Positions 4,906 to 5,018 of a stretch of DNA of 5,018 nt are shown here, one piece after another. Each line of letters starts with the position of its first letter. Position 1 is the first letter of the stretch. The notes under the pieces were generated by a model that did no database searches, was not told the DNA's origin, and saw only the letters and a program-made list of their open reading frames with translations. This stretch comes from Chloroflexota bacterium (GTDB lineage Bacteria > Chloroflexota > Ktedonobacteria > Ktedonobacterales > JACDGC01), in assembly GCA_021812265.1 (NCBI GenBank), contig JAKAOI010000209.1:1-5018 (forward strand). Reading direction: 5' to 3'. The translations under genes and the position numbers were made by a program.

Positions 4906-4971
4906 GGCTTTAGCCGCGCAAGCCGCCACCCTTGAGGGTGTGCAGTAAGCGGTATGGCTTTAGCCCTTGCG
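4906..4971. repeat. Nested palindrome with a 50-bp-spaced direct repeat
   Basis: Three nested helices can form: CGCAAG (4917-4922) with CTTGCG (4966-4971), CCGC (4923-4926) with GCGG (4949-4952), and CACCCT (4927-4932) with AGGGTG (4935-4940). The first two and the third 5' arms are contiguous, so all unpaired bases are on the 3' side. In addition GGCTTTAGCC, itself a small hairpin, occurs at 4906-4915 and again at 4956-4965. The segment is GC-richer than its surroundings. It could be a REP-like or insertion-sequence end, or the 3' structure of the preceding gene; no T-run follows, so a standard terminator is unlikely. Confidence 0.45.
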
Positions 4972-4995
4972 TATCACACTAACATGTTGTATCAT
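4967..4995 (+). promoter_or_regulatory. Candidate promoter for a gene beyond the window
   Basis: TTGCGT (4967-4972, 3/6) and TATCAT (4990-4995, 5/6) are separated by 17 bp. The spacer contains the 8-bp palindrome AACATGTT (4981-4988), and GTATCA occurs twice (4971-4976 and 4989-4994). No gene start can be confirmed before the window ends. Confidence 0.25.
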
Positions 4996-5018
4996 GAAAC
5001 CGTGAACAAAGAGTCTAG

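Noticed and set aside
4893..4921. Perfect TTGACA at 4893-4898 as a promoter
   Set aside because: No -10-like hexamer occurs at 16-18 bp; the sequence at that distance is GC-rich and part of the palindrome.

Overview
The window reads as a moderately AT-rich bacterial chromosome segment with all recognisable genes on the + strand. The best taxonomic hint is stylistic. It holds a lipoprotein with a Thr/Pro/Ala linker (TATTQATALPTATYTPEP), an exported protein with a 'TGSG...YPAAW' opening, and an M19-like protein of the 'GFQ(N/D)' subgroup. This mix suggests Chloroflexota (Ktedonobacteria- or Anaerolineae-like), but there is no rRNA or marker gene and I hold this loosely.

Layout. (1) 24-569 is the 3' part of an exported or membrane-anchored protein of unknown function, whose N-terminus is cut or frame-disrupted at the window edge. 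(2) 604-1980, 34 bp downstream, is a complete amidase-signature hydrolase with an intact Lys/cis-Ser/Ser triad. (3) 1981-2294 is intergenic. It holds copy 1 of a 142-bp foldback element and then an AT-rich promoter region with two perfect TATAAT boxes and a 9-bp inverted repeat. (4) 2295-4325 looks like a three-gene operon: a SnoaL/NTF2-like small protein, a membrane dipeptidase (M19)-like protein that has lost several metal ligands, and a lipoprotein whose start overlaps the end of the M19 gene by 20 bp. (5) 4326-4549 is intergenic and carries copy 2 of the foldback element (133 bp). (6) 4550-4876 encodes a small three-helix membrane protein resembling DUF4190. (7) 4877-5018 holds a GC-richer nested palindrome and possible promoter signals for a gene beyond the window.

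The most notable non-coding signal is the pair of foldback elements at 1999-2140 and 4390-4522. Each has imperfect 15-bp terminal inverted repeats (13/15 and 12/15 matches). Each is flanked by its own 3-bp direct repeat (AGA and TAG), as expected for target-site duplication. Each contains three internal hairpins whose stems show compensating substitutions between copies. Both lie between genes in the same orientation. They look like a non-autonomous MITE-like family that is also able to form structured RNA.

The genes do not form one recognisable pathway. The amidase and the M19-like protein are both amide or peptide hydrolase folds, and the SnoaL-like protein and lipoprotein flank the latter, but no substrate can be named from the sequence.
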